A stretch of DNA of 64,000 nucleotides from positions 33,863 through 97,862 of the forward strand of contig PGXY01000003.1 of assembly GCA_002839375.1 (NCBI GenBank), written 5' to 3'. Of the stretch, positions 43,958 to 52,413 are shown piece after piece (positions within the stretch are counted from its first letter, which is position 1; each line of letters starts with the position of its first letter). A program made the position numbers and the translations under genes. Source of the DNA: Spirochaetae bacterium HGW-Spirochaetae-1. Its GTDB lineage: Bacteria; Spirochaetota; UBA4802; UBA5550. A model generated the notes under the pieces. That model made no database searches. It was not told where the DNA came from and saw nothing but the letters and a program-made list of their open reading frames with translations.

Positions 43958-45115
43958 TTATGATTTTCCATCGACAAGTTTGTCTTTCCGGAATTCTGTG
44001 GGGGTCATTCCAGTCACCTGTTTGAACACTGTATTAAAGGTAGTTTTTGAATTGAAACCTGAATTGAAGGCGATATTGAGTATATTAACATCGCGGTATT
44101 GTGGATCGACAAGCATCTTCCGGGCCTCATCGACCCTGTAGGTATTAATGAACATGTAAAAATTCTGATTCAGTCCCGTATTTATGATAATGGAAAGATG
44201 ATGATGGGGAATTTTCACCAGGTCGGCCAGTTCCCGCAGGGTCAGTGAGTCCCTGAGATAGGGTTTATGTACTTTCATGTATTGCATCAGTTCTTCCATA
44301 TACTGTAACCGGATATCATCATCAAGTCTTAATTTTTCATATTTGGGGGCTCTGTCCCCCGCTTCCGGCAGATCGCTGTTTTCACTTCGGGAGAATATTT
44401 CGGGATACCGGATGGTTAAAAAGGTGGATATATATATGGTTGCCAGATAGACGATTAATATAACCAGGACATGACCGCTATTTACATAATTGACCCGGAG
44501 ATCTTTAATCCGGAGCAGCAGGATAATCAATAAAACCACGAATACTGAGGCACCAGCAAGGAAAAAGGACAGCCAGATTAGCCTGATTTTCTCCACATCG
44601 GAGAAATAATATTTCAACCGCTGCTTATACTGTCGCACAATATAGATTGAACGATAAATGTACACCAGTATTAAGACAAGAAACAGTTTAACCACGTTGG
44701 AATATGAGAAGAGCGTTGTATTGTCCTGAAAAGGACTCAAATCCATGGTGCCATCCCATTCAATGATCCGATGGCGGATAATCATGTATAAAATAAAAAC
44801 CGTGAAGGGCAAAAAATGAGGCACATAGCGGGATATCTGCTTTCCCATACTGCCGGTGATGGACAGCGTATACAGATACATGAGCGGCCCATAGAGAAGA
44901 TAAAAAGAGATATTCACATATACCAGATAATAAAAAACCGTATGATTACCCATAATCTTGAAATAATTCATGGACATGCCCAGAGAAATGGCAAAGAAAA
45001 GCATGGCCAGTATTTTATTTGAAAGAATGTTCTTCTTTCTGAACAGGAGGACCATACCCAGAAATATTCCCTGGGATATGGCAACAATAATCATAATGGT
45101 AATAATTTCCGACAC
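43958..45115 (-). CDS. Membrane-bound AraC-family transcriptional regulator
   Basis: The 385-residue protein has seven to eight predicted transmembrane helices in residues 1-240 (AISQGIFLGMVLLF, FLPFTVFILYMII, VLVILIVYLATIYI). A cytoplasmic AraC DNA-binding domain follows at about 280-385: LTLRELADLVKIPHHHLSIIINTGL and ILNIAFNSGFNSKTTFNTVFKQVTGMTPTEFRK. Such regulators sense a membrane or external signal without a separate kinase. It lies upstream of the CocE-like operon on the same strand and is a plausible regulator of it through the palindromes in between. Ligand unknown. Confidence 0.85.
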   Translation of the reverse strand: MSEIITIMIIVAISQGIFLGMVLLFRKKNILSNKILAMLFFAISLGMSMNYFKIMGNHTVFYYLVYVNISFYLLYGPLMYLYTLSITGSMGKQISRYVPHFLPFTVFILYMIIRHRIIEWDGTMDLSPFQDNTTLFSYSNVVKLFLVLILVYIYRSIYIVRQYKQRLKYYFSDVEKIRLIWLSFFLAGASVFVVLLIILLLRIKDLRVNYVNSGHVLVILIVYLATIYISTFLTIRYPEIFSRSENSDLPEAGDRAPKYEKLRLDDDIRLQYMEELMQYMKVHKPYLRDSLTLRELADLVKIPHHHLSIIINTGLNQNFYMFINTYRVDEARKMLVDPQYRDVNILNIAFNSGFNSKTTFNTVFKQVTGMTPTEFRKDKLVDGKS

Positions 45116-45278
45116 GACAGTTCATCCGATTGCGACATCTGTCCCGCGCGGGGCAGGCATATATGCACACTGTATGAGCGGACATACTGAGTCCCGATTC
45201 CGTATCATGGGATAATCAGGGAGGCTCAGAGCAGGAAAGGATACACCAAAAAACAATTTTTGTCAAGACATATCCTTA

Positions 45279-45620
45279 TTAAAGACGCGGCGGATGCATA
45301 TCCCCACGGTCGATAGTTTTAAAAAAGCGGCTCCAGGAATAGGTCCCCGTGAGTTCGATGGCTCCTTTGTGGCATATGGCCCGGCAGTCGCCGCAGGCGA
45401 TGCACTGGCCCAGGCCAGGATCCTTGCCCAGCACGCCGTCACGGGGTCGCATATGAGCTTTTTTATCTGCAATATAGATGGAATCGGCCGGGCAGGCCTC
45501 GGCGCAGATGCCGCAGCCCGTGCATTTATTTTCATCGATAGTGATTGTTCCCCACGATATCTGTTTCAGGTTTTTATAATCGGGCATGAATATTTTTTCG
45601 AAGAATCCCATTTTTGCCAT
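45279..45620 (-). CDS. Two-cluster 4Fe-4S ferredoxin-like protein
   Basis: The 113-residue protein has two complete 4Fe-4S motifs: Cys33/36/39/43 (CTGCGICAEACP) and Cys73/76/79/83 (CIACGDCRAICHKG). It has short N- and C-terminal extensions. ATG 45620 is preceded by AAGGAGAC; the longer frame to 45743 overlaps the nitroreductase gene and lacks support. It lies 10 bases after the nitroreductase-like gene and is the last gene of a five-gene minus-strand group. A likely role is electron supply to the dehydratase/reductase system or to the flavoenzyme, an inference from position. Confidence 0.88.
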   Translation of the reverse strand: MAKMGFFEKIFMPDYKNLKQISWGTITIDENKCTGCGICAEACPADSIYIADKKAHMRPRDGVLGKDPGLGQCIACGDCRAICHKGAIELTGTYSWSRFFKTIDRGDMHPPRL

Positions 45621-45630
45621 AACTGTCTCC

Positions 45631-46350
45631 TTAATATACAACCTGTTTTTTTCCATCCTCATACCAGTCCACGGCATGGGTCTCACGGGGCACCATCCCG
45701 TCAGGGTTACCCCGGGGCCATCCAACGGCGATACTGGTGACAAATTTATAGGGATATGATATTCCCAGTCTTCTCTTCCACGTGGGGCTGTACTTGAATG
45801 CCGGTTTTGAAAAGCTTATCCAGCAGGTTCCCAGCCCCATGCTGTGGGCCGCGAGGACGATATTCTGGCCGGCAATGCCGCAGTCCAGGTCAGGATTACC
45901 CACGCCGCGTACATCCTTGAATACGAGGATCACCGTGGGGGCGCCGTGGAAAAGTCCCAGCCTTTCACGGGCGATAAGATCAACGGCACCGAAAGGCACG
46001 GGATGCAGCTCGAAACGGTTGAAACGAATGATCAGCTTGGTCAGGGGGCGCAGCCAGTAGAATCCCGGTCTGCGGTAATCGATCATGGCCCTGAATATTC
46101 TAAGATACCATGACACCGTTTCCGTCATCTCCCGGATCACTTCCTGGTCCCGGATCACTATGAACTTCCATGGCTGGGCATTGCCCGCCGAAGGAGCGAA
46201 TCGTGCCGCCTCGAGAAGGCGTTTGATCATGAATTCCGGAACCTGTTCTTTTTTATAGAGGCGAACGCTGCGCCGGTTCAGGATCACTTCCTCGGTTTCC
46301 GTATAATTTTTTTTAAGTTTTTCCACGTTTCCTTCCCGAATATTTTTCAT
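45631..46350 (-). CDS. Nitroreductase-family flavoprotein
   Basis: The 239-residue protein has RRSVRLYKKEQVPEFMIKRLLEAARFAPSAGNAQPWKFIVI, the FMN-binding start of the family, then GIAGQNIVLAAHSMGLGTCWI and SIAVGWPRGN. A middle insertion (about 85-135, hydrophobic/basic, FRAMIDYRRPGFYWLRPLTKLIIRFNR) suggests membrane contact or a special partner. Members reduce nitro groups, quinones or enones, or dehydrogenate. It sits between GMC oxidoreductase and ferredoxin, with gaps of 15 and 10 bases, so the three are surely co-transcribed. The substrate is unknown. Confidence 0.85.
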   Translation of the reverse strand: MKNIREGNVEKLKKNYTETEEVILNRRSVRLYKKEQVPEFMIKRLLEAARFAPSAGNAQPWKFIVIRDQEVIREMTETVSWYLRIFRAMIDYRRPGFYWLRPLTKLIIRFNRFELHPVPFGAVDLIARERLGLFHGAPTVILVFKDVRGVGNPDLDCGIAGQNIVLAAHSMGLGTCWISFSKPAFKYSPTWKRRLGISYPYKFVTSIAVGWPRGNPDGMVPRETHAVDWYEDGKKQVVY

Positions 46351-46365
46351 ATAGAAACACCTCGC

Positions 46366-47760
46366 TCATTTTTTCAGGGGCTTCAGCAATCCTTTCTTTT
46401 TAAAATTGCTGTCCCGGACAAACCGATCTTCGGGCTGCACCTTTCCCAGCAAAAACTTGGACAGGAGCCGCGACATGCCCATGATGCTGAGACTGGGCGG
46501 GGCTCCGGGAGAAACGGGAAAAACACTGGCGTCGCATACATACAGGTTTTCGAATTCACTCCTGAAATCCCTCTGTACATACTTGCCGATTTCAATGGTC
46601 CCGCCGGGATGCCCGCCGGCCCAGCGGAGTTCCGAGATACTGTTCTCCTTCGCCCTGGCGCGGATCAGGATTTCCCTGGCCACATCAACGCCCTTCTGCA
46701 TGCGTTTTTCATCGCTTGGTGTCATGGGTTTACTGGTCCTCTCATTGGGGTATATCTCTCCCTTGTCGTCCTCAGCCAGTTTTACGAAGAGGCCCATGCC
46801 CCGCTTAACCCAGGGCAGCTTGTACCAGTTTTCCCGCATGACCTTGGGGCGGATCATGTTCATGACGCACCAGGTTCCCCAAGCACCATTGTTTCCTATC
46901 ATAAAACCGTCGCTGTCGGCAAAAGTTTCAATGGCGTGTGAAAAAGTTTGTTCTCCCCATTGCCCGCCTTTGGGGTCTTTGCTCAGGGCGAAGAGTATGG
47001 TCATGGGGTCCATGAAAAAACGCTTACCTGCATAGTTAACGCCCGATCGCAGCAGTATCCCCGGACTTCCGATACCGCCGGCAGCGAGAATAATGGTATC
47101 GCCGAATATCTTTTCACCGGTTTTCATTTCCACGCCCAGGACCTTTTTCCCGGTATCATCGAAAACAAGCCGGTGAACCGGGGAAGAGACCCGCAGTTCA
47201 GCGCCATATTCCTCAACGGCCTTATCCACATAGCGCCTCGTGGTCCACTTTGCGTCCCGGGGACAGCCCAGCATGCACCAGTCGCATCCCAGTTTGCACT
47301 TCTCGGGGTCGACAAATTTTTCCTGTTCCTCGAAGTGGGCACCCATATCTTCAGCGGCCTTCATCATTCTTTGAAAACCCGTATTTCCATTACGGTTGTA
47401 AAATTCCGGGGGAAGCGTTTTAACACCGATTTCCTTTTTGATTTCATCGGTCTCGGTCCTGAAATCGATACCCATCTTTTTTATAAATTTTTCCGTGGGA
47501 TCGAAAACGTTACCCTGGTATATCATGGACGAACCGCCCACAGTGAGTCCCCGTTCCATTACGACACCTTCTTTGGACCGGTTGAACATAAAAAACCTTT
47601 CCGATAGACGCATACCCAGGGGGAAGCCGATAAAATGTTTATGGTACGCCCCCCGTTCCAGCATGAGCACTTTCTTGCCGGCCCTGGCAAGCTCCAGTGC
47701 CACGGGCGCTCCGCCGGGCCCCGTTCCTATTACGATGTATTCATACTGTTTCTGATTCAT
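46366..47760 (-). CDS. GMC-family FAD oxidoreductase with a four-cysteine motif
   Basis: The 464-residue protein has the FAD dinucleotide fold VIGTGPGGAPVALELARAGKKVLMLERG, the GMC block GLTVGGSSMIYQGNV, IILAAGGIGSPGILLRSG and a C-terminal LYVCDASVFPVSPGAPPSLSIMGMS. A CX3CX2CX3C motif (Cys155, 159, 162, 166) in the substrate region could hold an Fe-S cluster or zinc. Related GMC proteins act on long-chain or steroid alcohols. It is placed 15 bases upstream of the nitroreductase gene and 49 bases downstream of the dehydratase-subunit gene. GAGAGG precedes its ATG. Confidence 0.87.
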   Translation of the reverse strand: MNQKQYEYIVIGTGPGGAPVALELARAGKKVLMLERGAYHKHFIGFPLGMRLSERFFMFNRSKEGVVMERGLTVGGSSMIYQGNVFDPTEKFIKKMGIDFRTETDEIKKEIGVKTLPPEFYNRNGNTGFQRMMKAAEDMGAHFEEQEKFVDPEKCKLGCDWCMLGCPRDAKWTTRRYVDKAVEEYGAELRVSSPVHRLVFDDTGKKVLGVEMKTGEKIFGDTIILAAGGIGSPGILLRSGVNYAGKRFFMDPMTILFALSKDPKGGQWGEQTFSHAIETFADSDGFMIGNNGAWGTWCVMNMIRPKVMRENWYKLPWVKRGMGLFVKLAEDDKGEIYPNERTSKPMTPSDEKRMQKGVDVAREILIRARAKENSISELRWAGGHPGGTIEIGKYVQRDFRSEFENLYVCDASVFPVSPGAPPSLSIMGMSRLLSKFLLGKVQPEDRFVRDSNFKKKGLLKPLKK

Positions 47761-47809
47761 TTAATGCCTCTCGGATTTTAATAGTTTCATTCATCGAATC
47801 TGATACATG

Positions 47810-49003
47810 CTACAGATATACCTTGTAATTGTCCCCTGAAGTCCGGACAAGATCATCACTCGTGGCTTTTTTATTACGCACCTGTTCAAAGAAGGCCTGG
47901 ACCCGGGTCCGTATCTGTCCCTGCCCGCCGCCGTAGAGCTCCCGCTCCAGGGCAAGGATGGGGAAATTTTTCTTCACCGCGTCCTTCCGATAAATAAAAA
48001 GTTCCCCTCCCCACAGATCGCAAAATTTCAGTTTCTCGGCGATGATAGCGTCAATGGCATACTCTTTTTTAATATCCTCAATATAAGCAAGACGCTTACG
48101 AAAATCATTCATCATGCGGGGACACGAGAGATGCGATAGATAGCGCACCGCCAGGGCCCGAACAGGTTCCCCTGATTCATCGACGGCAAGATTGAAATGC
48201 CTGCTGCCAAGGCAAATATTATCGGCAACAATAACGGCGCCGCAGTCCTCGATTAGTTCCATGTGCCCGATCTCTTCAATGCATCCCGATGAAAAAAATA
48301 TGCGGAGATCATCGGGCCGGGAGACAACACGTTCCTGACAACCCTGAATGAAGGACTCCAGCATCGCGATAGCGTCCTCCACAGGCATGGCCGTTATGCA
48401 GAGCATCAGTGCCAGAATTTCGCTTCCCTTTACGGGAACATTCTTCGCTTTTCGCAGTTCATAAATATCGGCAAGAAGTTTCCGTTTTCTGTTATACAGC
48501 CGTATGGATTCGGCGATATTCCCATCCTCGATAGTTACACTGAAATGTTTCTCAACAGCGCCTTTAAACTTATGTATTTCAGCAGTAAACTGATCCATGG
48601 CCAGGTCATTCACCAGGTGCGGTGCGACAAACATATATCTGAAATCAGGCGCCACATCGGCATGCCTCCAGTTGTCGTAGAGCCTGCGCGTATGATCACA
48701 GCCGTTCATAAATACAATGCCGTCGAGAAAATGGAAATCCCCCTCCATGACTTTATTGAAGCAGTTGCGCACAAAAGTGCAATTCAGGGCTGAAAAATAG
48801 ATATCCCCCTTGGCCGTACCCGATCCGGCAACGGCCCTCATGCGGTACGGGATGAATCCGGCAGCATGTATAATTTCTTCAGGAACGTAGGAGCAGAAAT
48901 ACCCGATTATCTTTTTTCCTTCCCTTTTTGCGGAATCAAGGAATTCGTTGTAATCCTTTGCGGCCAGTTCCTTCACTTTTTCAAAGATGTCCATCATATC
49001 CAC
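47810..49003 (-). CDS. 2-hydroxyacyl-CoA dehydratase/benzoyl-CoA reductase-type catalytic subunit (small)
   Basis: The 397-residue protein matches the HgdB/BcrB/FldC family: IIGYFCSYVPEEIIHAAGFIPYRMRA, then cluster-ligand candidates Cys75 (NCTFVRN), Cys102 (NGCDHTRRLYDNW) and Cys328 (LKFCDLWGGE), and SSGCIEEIGHMELIEDCGAVIVADNICLGSRHF. Such subunits hold a 4Fe-4S cluster and bind acyl-CoA; an ATP-driven activator injects one low-potential electron. A GTG start at 49003 has AGGAG six bases upstream. Its start overlaps the stop of the larger subunit gene, showing translational coupling. The substrate cannot be read from sequence. Confidence 0.87.
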   Translation of the reverse strand: MDMMDIFEKVKELAAKDYNEFLDSAKREGKKIIGYFCSYVPEEIIHAAGFIPYRMRAVAGSGTAKGDIYFSALNCTFVRNCFNKVMEGDFHFLDGIVFMNGCDHTRRLYDNWRHADVAPDFRYMFVAPHLVNDLAMDQFTAEIHKFKGAVEKHFSVTIEDGNIAESIRLYNRKRKLLADIYELRKAKNVPVKGSEILALMLCITAMPVEDAIAMLESFIQGCQERVVSRPDDLRIFFSSGCIEEIGHMELIEDCGAVIVADNICLGSRHFNLAVDESGEPVRALAVRYLSHLSCPRMMNDFRKRLAYIEDIKKEYAIDAIIAEKLKFCDLWGGELFIYRKDAVKKNFPILALERELYGGGQGQIRTRVQAFFEQVRNKKATSDDLVRTSGDNYKVYL

Positions 49004-50403
49004 CCGTGACTCCTGAAGAATTCCGTAACCGAGTTGCGCACTCCCGCTTCGTCAAGATGCCGTTGATCCATTATATCGATGCTCAGGTACAGCGTGGGAA
49101 GTTTTCTTTCACGGCATATGTCCTGAATGATCTTCACCGCGGCCCATCCGTGCTTGCATCCCTGGTGACCCGTGAATATCATACAGTCCACATTATAGGC
49201 CTCTATGGCCGCCTCCATTTCATCGGTAATGAACTCAACGGGACCATGGCACTGCCGGCCCATGGCCAGGTGCATCTGTGTCTTGGCAAAATCCCGTATC
49301 ATGCTTTCCTTTGATGAAGTATCAATATCGACAGTTGACACATTGCCGATGAAATCGGCAACCACAACGGCGCCGTATTCTTCTTCCATCCATTTGAAGA
49401 GATAGGTAAAAAAGGCAATGGGAGGAAACCAGAGCAATATCCGTATTTTCTCCTTCTTTACAACGCCCTTCCCTTTTATATAATTACTGTGAATGGCCTT
49501 GTGCATGGCCTCGGCCATTTTCAGTGCGTAGGGGGAACGGACATTAATTTCACGCACGACCCAGGCAAAGAGGAGGTTGATATGCGTACCCGGACAGGGA
49601 ATGGCGCGGTTCATCTCGCATATCTCCGAGAGATAATAATTGAACTTATTCAGCCGGTTCAGCATGTCCGTGAGTTTTTCCCAGTCTATCTTCCGGTCCA
49701 GGTGCTTTTCCAGGAACTCTATCTGCTTCCATACCTGCTTCTCAAAGTATTCATAGGAATATTCATCACGCCAGTATGGCACATCAAAAATAAAGGAAGG
49801 AACCTCGAGCAGATATTCGAAAGACTGGGTGATAGAAACATTGGTGTCGCAGGGATGGGAACCGGCAATGGTCATGGCCGGTTTCGGGATCTGGCCCAGG
49901 ACATAAGCCCCCATATCGAGTTTCATGGCCGAGCAGTATTCCACGGGTACACCGTAGCTCTCGGCCTCTTCAATAAGGGACCAGGGGCCGGCGGCCCCGT
50001 ACACATTGCCAAAAACATTGAGCAGCGCCGAGTTAAAGGAGGTCACATCAAAGGCCTCAAGCATCTCGGGATTCAATATCCACTCAACCCATATCACGGG
50101 CTTGCCCTTTTTCACGCTCCTTATGACGTCGTTTATATTTTCAATAACGGCCTTTGCTCCATACCCATAGGCCTTGAAAACATCGGGCGAGAGAAGACCG
50201 GCGCCCACGGTAAGCAGTCCGTACCGCAGTTTCCGGTTAAGGAAGTTTTCCCTCAAGGGCACATAGAGAGGGCGCAGGACGAAAAGCAGGACTGTTGCCA
50301 GACGCGGCACCTTGGAGAAAAAATAAACGAGATACAGAAGCATCCTGGTCAGTTTCAGCATTTTAAGAGGCTTCAGTTTTTTCACCCTGTTTTCAGCAGC
50401 CAT
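48994..50403 (-). CDS. 2-hydroxyacyl-CoA dehydratase/benzoyl-CoA reductase-type catalytic subunit (large)
   Basis: The second catalytic subunit (469 residues) belongs to the same fold. Ligand candidates are Cys157 (YCSAMKLDMGAY), Cys185 (SHPCDTN) and Cys416 (GHQGCKHGWAAVK), and the typical tail TLYLSIDIMDQRHLDEAGVRNSVTEFF is present. Unusual is a basic-hydrophobic N-terminus (about 10-50: KLTRMLLYLVYFFSKVPRL and ATVLLFVLRPLYVPL), suggesting membrane association. ATG 50403 has GGGAGAGGG upstream. It heads the minus-strand group and is divergent from the two ATPase activator genes across about 190 bp. Substrate unknown. Confidence 0.83.
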   Translation of the reverse strand: MAAENRVKKLKPLKMLKLTRMLLYLVYFFSKVPRLATVLLFVLRPLYVPLRENFLNRKLRYGLLTVGAGLLSPDVFKAYGYGAKAVIENINDVIRSVKKGKPVIWVEWILNPEMLEAFDVTSFNSALLNVFGNVYGAAGPWSLIEEAESYGVPVEYCSAMKLDMGAYVLGQIPKPAMTIAGSHPCDTNVSITQSFEYLLEVPSFIFDVPYWRDEYSYEYFEKQVWKQIEFLEKHLDRKIDWEKLTDMLNRLNKFNYYLSEICEMNRAIPCPGTHINLLFAWVVREINVRSPYALKMAEAMHKAIHSNYIKGKGVVKKEKIRILLWFPPIAFFTYLFKWMEEEYGAVVVADFIGNVSTVDIDTSSKESMIRDFAKTQMHLAMGRQCHGPVEFITDEMEAAIEAYNVDCMIFTGHQGCKHGWAAVKIIQDICRERKLPTLYLSIDIMDQRHLDEAGVRNSVTEFFRSHGWI

Positions 50404-50594
50404 ATCCCTCTCCCGGAAATTGATAAAAGGCGACAATACTTATGATACACATTATACACATTACATTAAAGCTGTCGTGTACTTTATGAAGTAATAATTT
50501 ACAATATTCAAATAGTGCCGTGATCAATCCTTGACAAATTTTACTATTTCATGCACTATCATGTGACAGAATTAAGAGGATAGACAAAAAAGTC
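50404..50594. promoter_or_regulatory. Divergent promoter region of the dehydratase/activator module
   Basis: This gap lies between divergent starts at 50403 and 50595. On the plus strand TTGACA (50531-50536) and CACTAT (50554-50559) are 17 bases apart, a plausible sigma70-type promoter for the activator genes with a weak -10. No clear minus promoter was chosen. Confidence 0.45.
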
Positions 50595-51455
50595 ATGGGC
50601 ATCAATAATGAAACAGGCAATGATTCATGTATCACCGCCGGTTGCGATGTGGGGTCCCTCACGGCCAAGGCCGTGCTCCTGCGCGGCAATACAGTGCTGG
50701 CATCTTCCATCATACGGGTCAAACCCACGGCACGCCAGTCGGCCGACGCGGTAATGCATGAGGTTCTCTCTTCGCAGGGCCTGCGAATGGAGGATATTGA
50801 TTTCTGCTGCAGCACCGGGTACGGGAGGCTGGAAATTCCCTTTGCCGGCATGAACATGAGCGAAATTTCCTGTCACGGCATGGGAGCCCACTGGGCGGAA
50901 CCATCAATCCGCACCATAATAGATATTGGCGGGCAGGACTGCAAGGCCATCAACATCGACGACCGCGGCATGGTCACGGATTTTATCATGAACGATAAGT
51001 GTGCTGCCGGCACGGGCCGTTCCCTGGAAATGCTGGCCAGAACCATCGGCGTGCCTCTGGAAAAGTTGGGTCCCCTGTCGGCAAAATCCCGCAGACCCCT
51101 CATGATCAGCAACAAGTGCAGTATCTTCATGGAACTGGAAGTAATCGACGCATTATATAGAAGAAAAAAGCTCAGGGATATCGCCGGCGGTCTTTCCGAT
51201 GCCGTTGCCCGGCGCGCCGTGAGCCTGGCAAAATCCCTTGTCATCACACCGCAGGTCTGTGTAACCGGCGGTGTTTCGAAAAACCAGGGGGTCCTCAGGC
51301 AAATCGAAAAACTCATGGATATCAGGCTTAAATCCCTCTCCATTGATCCGCAACTCATGGGCGCCCTGGGAGCTGCGATATTCGCCATGCGGGCACTGAC
51401 AGACAAGAAAGACAACAAGGAGGCCATGAACATCCATGATAACGGCAGGAATTGA
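50595..51455 (+). CDS. BadF/BadG/BcrA/BcrD-type ATPase activator, first copy
   Basis: The 286-residue protein has the actin-fold ATPase signature of dehydratase activators: AGCDVGSLTAKAVLL (phosphate 1), STGYGR, IIDIGGQDCKAI (110-117 region, complete DIGGQD), NDKCAAGTGRSLEM with cluster Cys136, SNKCSIF with Cys175, and VCVTGGVSKNQGV. The two Cys bind a 4Fe-4S cluster between the subunits of a dimer. It would couple ATP hydrolysis to electron delivery into the catalytic subunits encoded divergently. Its end overlaps the second activator gene by 20 bp. Confidence 0.9.
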   Translation: MGINNETGNDSCITAGCDVGSLTAKAVLLRGNTVLASSIIRVKPTARQSADAVMHEVLSSQGLRMEDIDFCCSTGYGRLEIPFAGMNMSEISCHGMGAHWAEPSIRTIIDIGGQDCKAINIDDRGMVTDFIMNDKCAAGTGRSLEMLARTIGVPLEKLGPLSAKSRRPLMISNKCSIFMELEVIDALYRRKKLRDIAGGLSDAVARRAVSLAKSLVITPQVCVTGGVSKNQGVLRQIEKLMDIRLKSLSIDPQLMGALGAAIFAMRALTDKKDNKEAMNIHDNGRN

Positions 51456-52224
51456 TGTAGGGACACGTTTCCTGAAGATATCCATTGTAGACGGCACCGT
51501 GCTCATCGGTTCCGCCGTCGTGGAGATGAGGGGTACATTCAAAAAAACCTCAGTCGGCGCTTTTGACAGGGCTCTTGCCGCCGCCGGCATCAAAAAAAGA
51601 AATATAAAAAAAATAATTGCTACGGGATACGGCGGGCATCTGGTAAAAAAGGCTATTTATACCCTCAAGGATTCGGCCTGCATCGCCCGGGGAGCCTGGC
51701 TTCAGGACAGGAGAATAAAGACCGTAATCGATGCCGGGGGCCTCTTCATCAAGGTTGTCACCATAGATGAAAGCGGTTTTCTGGAACAAAGCTATGAGAA
51801 CGAAAAATGCGCCGCCGGCAGTGGACGGTTCCTGGAGATGATCGCGGAATCCATCGATATTCCTTTCAGCGACATTTCACGATTCGCCGCAGATTCCATG
51901 AATCCCTATGTATCCACGAGCACCTGCGCGGTTTTCGCCGAGAGTGATATCATCACCCAGATCAACATGGGCCGCCATGGGGGAGACATCATCGCCGGGG
52001 TGATCAACTCCATCGCAGCAAAAACAGTGACACTGGTACAGGGAGCGTCAGCTGAAGGTCCCGTGGCCATCACGGGAGGACTGGCAAAAGTACGTCACTT
52101 CAGGGACGAACTCATAAAGCGCCTGGATCATGAAATCATCGACTGCCCTATTGATCCCCAGGTGCTGCCCTCCTACGGAGCGGCGCTGCTGGCCCAGGGG
52201 ATTGAGCTCAACCGGCGGCATTGA
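51436..52224 (+). CDS. BadF/BadG/BcrA/BcrD-type ATPase activator, second diverged copy
   Basis: This 262-residue paralogue has TAGIDVGTRFLKISIVDG, ATGYGG, EKCAAGSGRFLEM with Cys125, STCAVFAES with Cys164, and VAITGGLAKVRHF. The DIGGQD block is degenerate (IDAGGLFIKVV, 98-108), losing the Gln-Asp pair. It overlaps the first activator gene. A heterodimer of one complete and one altered ATPase, like BcrA/BcrD, is a reasonable inference. Whether the altered copy hydrolyses ATP is not known. Confidence 0.88.
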   Translation: MITAGIDVGTRFLKISIVDGTVLIGSAVVEMRGTFKKTSVGAFDRALAAAGIKKRNIKKIIATGYGGHLVKKAIYTLKDSACIARGAWLQDRRIKTVIDAGGLFIKVVTIDESGFLEQSYENEKCAAGSGRFLEMIAESIDIPFSDISRFAADSMNPYVSTSTCAVFAESDIITQINMGRHGGDIIAGVINSIAAKTVTLVQGASAEGPVAITGGLAKVRHFRDELIKRLDHEIIDCPIDPQVLPSYGAALLAQGIELNRRH

Positions 52225-52413
52225 CAACCCCCGCCATGGAAAGGCGGTAAAATATATCGACCGCTATGATATTTACCAGAATTTGCCAACATAACACTTT
52301 ATGAAGTTCCATCATTCCCGTCTTCACATGGTACAAGACAGGAAGAATATAAATGTATATGCTTATTCTGTAAGTATGTACAACACAAAATGAATTCCAT
52401 GGGGAGATTTAAT

